Of a DNA stretch of 6,247 nucleotides, positions 4,098-6,247 are shown piece by piece. Within the stretch, counting starts at the first letter, position 1, and each line of letters begins with the position of its first letter. The translations under genes were made by a program, and so were the position numbers. The notes below the pieces were generated by a model. That model was given only the letters and a program-made list of their open reading frames with translations. It ran no database searches and was not told the origin of the DNA. Origin of the DNA: Elusimicrobia bacterium RIFOXYB2_FULL_48_7 (GTDB taxonomy: Bacteria; Elusimicrobiota; Endomicrobiia; CG1-02-37-114; XYA2-FULL-39-19); the NCBI GenBank assembly GCA_001800495.1, contig MGVM01000042.1, positions 5,012 to 11,258 on the forward strand, read 5' to 3'.

Positions 4098-6247
4098 CTA
4101 TTTGGATGTTACAGCTATTTTTAAGAATTTTTTGACGGATTCTGTGCCGTTTTTCGCTTCTATCGAAGCAAAATACACTCCGTCAGCAAGATACTTGTTC
4201 GTGGTTTCCTCGTATCCGTTCCATTCAATTTCATTTATCGGCCCTGTCTGACCATAAATGTGCTTATTGAGTGTTGCAACCTTGTTCCCGGCGAAGTCGA
4301 ATATCTTTACTGTGACGTCAGCTTCAGTCGTAATATTGCTGACAATCCTTGTAGTTGATCTCCTCGGGTTGAACGGGTTCGGATAGTTCAATGGGTCCTC
4401 TGCAAAATCCAGCCTGTTTCCTACGTTGAACTTCACTACAGCCACCGAACTCTTGGCCTGTGCGTTCAGTGCCGTTATCCTAATCGTATGTTCGCCTTTG
4501 GCAAGCTTTATCGGAGGCCTTGAAACCAGCCTTGCGGATACCGCTGTGAGCAGATTAAAAGCCGATTCATCATCAGCGGTATTGACAACGTTCCCGCCCT
4601 GTTCATCTGTCAGCCCGTTGCCGTTGTTGTCTATGCCGTCGGATGCCGCAACCGCGATTATAGTAGCGGTTATATCCTGGCCGTCTATCTCAACTTTGGG
4701 CACCGCGATACCGCTGAAAGCATCTTCCATTTTCACCGAGATAAGCGGGTCTTCGTCCGCATAGCCGCTTGCCTTGGGTGACTCTACCGTGATTACAGGC
4801 ACTGCGTTGATCGCAAGTATGGCATAGGCTGAGAAGTGAGTAACATTGCCGGTCACCGTGTTGGCTGTCCTGTCGAAAACAATGCCTACTATGCCTTCCG
4901 CCGACCATTTGCTGTTGGTTTCATCCCAGTAGGCAAGTCCGAGGGTTGATTCGTCAATACCTGTCGGGATATCCGCGTCCGAGTAACTGAGGGTTAGATT
5001 CGCAGTAATTCCAGGCTGGAACTGTTTTGTGCCGTCGTTGAGCCTGAAATCATAGCACCTGCCTATCGTAGTCAGTATGCCTGCCTGTGTTGACGGAACA
5101 TCCGGGTTAATCTTAGGTGAAAGCAATAGCGATGCCTGCGAGGCGAGGGCTGTTGCACTGTTCCAACTGTTCAATACAGCCATTCCGTCGTTTGATGCGC
5201 ATGTCGGGTTCTGGGCAGGGCCTGACATAACAAGGCTTGTGTATTCACCATATACAGTTCCTGATGCAGTTTCACCAAAGACAGTTATGCTCGCATTGGC
5301 GCCGCCATTCTGGATAAAATTCTCAAGCGTGACGCTTCCGGTATAGGTTGTACCCGAACCGGTGAAAGTGATCGGCTTTGTGATCGTGTTGATACCGGTT
5401 ACAAGAATCGAGGCAACCGGCGCTGAAGCCAGGGCGGACGCTGATTTAACCTGCATTGTTATTGTAACACCGCCGACATTGTCGAACTGCACATCAGATA
5501 TGCCGATCGAAATCTGCTGCGACTTCTTCATTGTGTATATTTTCGAACCTGTTAAGTCAGCCTGTACCAGCACTGTAATAACCGGGGCCCTGGCGACATC
5601 CACGTTGTCAAATTTATCAGTAGCAATCGCCTTGAAGTCATAGGACCCGGCTGGAAGAGCTGTAAGGTTGGTCCCGCAAACCCACTGAGAGCCTGCATTG
5701 CCGAACGTGGCATTTGCGGCATTGGATACCCCAAGGGTTATCCACGGCTCAGTTGAACCTGAAACCTTATACTGGAACAACACGCTCTTGATGTTTGCGT
5801 CGTTCGTTTCAGCTGCCACCTGAAGGCCCGTGAGATACGGTGTAACCATAGGCGCTTGCGTATCGTTGAAACTAACTGTAAGCACCGGCGCATGCGCTTC
5901 ATCCGTATTGGAATTGTTTGAAAGGTCCTGCGCGACAGCCCTCAACTGGAGTGACCTGGGTTCCGTGATCATTGGAGCGGAACACACGTAGCTTATGTTA
6001 TTCAAGCCAACAGCATTGACTTCCGAAGCATCCTGATTGACCTGTTTTATCAGCCTTGCCGCCGTGGCAGCATCGATATTGACCCATCCATTGGCAGGAT
6101 CGTAATACTGGAACATGATCCTGCGTATATCAGTATCAACTGTCTTTGCGTTAAGCGTAAACGTGTTAGCGCAATTGATCGTCCCTGTCGGGCTGATTGA
6201 AAGGTTTGTGACCGTTGGTTCGGTATAATCTAGCCTGAACTGGACGA
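4098..6247 (-). CDS. large secreted modular surface protein with FlgD-like/type-A-sorting-like C-terminus (N-terminus outside window)
   Basis: The frame is open from the right edge to a TAG at 4098-4100, giving 715 visible residues; the start and any signal peptide lie outside. In visible-residue numbering, two tandem Ig-like modules occupy about 6-127 and 128-230. Each has V/I-x-FQY, a (W/Y)VC motif, and an ending like LRAVAQD or FKAIATD plus AP-V-(L/I)-TV. A beta-rich linker covers 231-343. A module at about 385-477 has CYDFRLNDG, IDESTLGLAYWDE, KWS and VTHFSAYAIL. A further Ig-like region at about 481-608 carries DGIDNNGNGLTDE (536-548), resembling an acidic calcium loop. The last 99 residues open with NYPNPFNP (620-627) and contain TVKIFDFAGNKVATL, EIEWNG and LADGVYFASIEA, matching the FlgD-Ig/T9SS type-A C-terminal domain pattern. 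No catalytic motif is seen, so the role is probably adhesive or structural. The PorV/PorQ-like barrel gene 73 nt downstream supports export to the cell surface. Confidence 0.85.
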   Translation of the reverse strand, partial: VQFRLDYTEPTVTNLSISPTGTINCANTFTLNAKTVDTDIRRIMFQYYDPANGWVNIDAATAARLIKQVNQDASEVNAVGLNNISYVCSAPMITEPRSLQLRAVAQDLSNNSNTDEAHAPVLTVSFNDTQAPMVTPYLTGLQVAAETNDANIKSVLFQYKVSGSTEPWITLGVSNAANATFGNAGSQWVCGTNLTALPAGSYDFKAIATDKFDNVDVARAPVITVLVQADLTGSKIYTMKKSQQISIGISDVQFDNVGGVTITMQVKSASALASAPVASILVTGINTITKPITFTGSGTTYTGSVTLENFIQNGGANASITVFGETASGTVYGEYTSLVMSGPAQNPTCASNDGMAVLNSWNSATALASQASLLLSPKINPDVPSTQAGILTTIGRCYDFRLNDGTKQFQPGITANLTLSYSDADIPTGIDESTLGLAYWDETNSKWSAEGIVGIVFDRTANTVTGNVTHFSAYAILAINAVPVITVESPKASGYADEDPLISVKMEDAFSGIAVPKVEIDGQDITATIIAVAASDGIDNNGNGLTDEQGGNVVNTADDESAFNLLTAVSARLVSRPPIKLAKGEHTIRITALNAQAKSSVAVVKFNVGNRLDFAEDPLNYPNPFNPRRSTTRIVSNITTEADVTVKIFDFAGNKVATLNKHIYGQTGPINEIEWNGYEETTNKYLADGVYFASIEAKNGTESVKKFLKIAVTSK
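5556..6230 (-). repeat. two tandem Ig-like modules within the surface-protein gene
   Basis: Module 1 is encoded at 5865-6230 and module 2 at 5556-5864. Shared landmarks in the same order are an opening D-x-x-x-P-x-V-T, FQY on an early strand, a Trp in the next turn (GWVNI, PWITL), a Cys two residues after an aromatic (YVC, WVC), (R/K)A-(V/I)-A-(Q/T)-D, and a final A-P-V-(L/I)-T-V strand. Module 1 is longer because of an insertion between the Trp and the Cys and another near its start. The residues just before module 1 (VQFRL) resemble the end strand of a preceding copy, so more modules probably lie beyond the right edge. Divergence is high, so this is a protein-level repeat and not a DNA repeat. 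Confidence 0.55.

Overview
The window reads as ordinary chromosomal DNA from a Gram-negative bacterium. It probably belongs to one of the poorly cultured lineages whose genomes carry PorV/PorQ-family barrels and large secreted proteins ending in FlgD-like, type-A-sorting-like domains (Elusimicrobiota, Omnitrophota, Firestonebacteria and FCB-type groups). That placement is inferred from protein character only; no rRNA gene or other direct taxonomic marker is present. All five genes I can support lie on the minus strand, so transcription runs from high to low coordinates. Plus-strand reading frames are shadows of these genes.

Right half (6247 to about 4098): the 3' part of a long gene for a secreted, modular surface protein. 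In protein order it has two tandem Ig-like modules, a beta-rich linker, a module ending in a V-T-H-F-S signature, another Ig-like region interrupted by a calcium-loop-like motif, and a C-terminal beta domain opening with YPNPFNP. A 9-bp-stem hairpin follows its stop codon. Next comes a PorV/PorQ-family (UPF0164-like) outer-membrane barrel gene at 3134-4024, started by a perfect AGGAGG ribosome site. In Bacteroidota the type IX secretion system (T9SS) pairs PorV with C-terminal sorting domains, so this adjacency is the most interesting feature of the window.

Middle (3133 to 2961): a short intergenic region with a good sigma70-like promoter (TTGATA, 17 nt, TATTAT on the minus strand). The promoter sits inside a 19-bp-period direct repeat. 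A perfect 14-bp palindrome, CGCGTTTAAACGCG, lies at the predicted transcription start. I see no convincing terminator between the barrel gene and this promoter.

Left half (2960 to 1): the conserved translation/transcription operon rimP-nusA-infB. RimP matures the 30S subunit, NusA modulates RNA polymerase pausing, termination and antitermination, and IF2 (infB) delivers initiator tRNA. The usual small genes between nusA and infB (ylxR, an L7Ae-type ribosomal protein gene) are absent, and the infB start overlaps the nusA end by 35 nt. infB is cut by the left edge inside its GTPase domain. I found no tRNA, rRNA, CRISPR array, insertion sequence or phage gene, and nothing that clearly amounts to an undescribed system beyond the barrel/sorting-domain pair.
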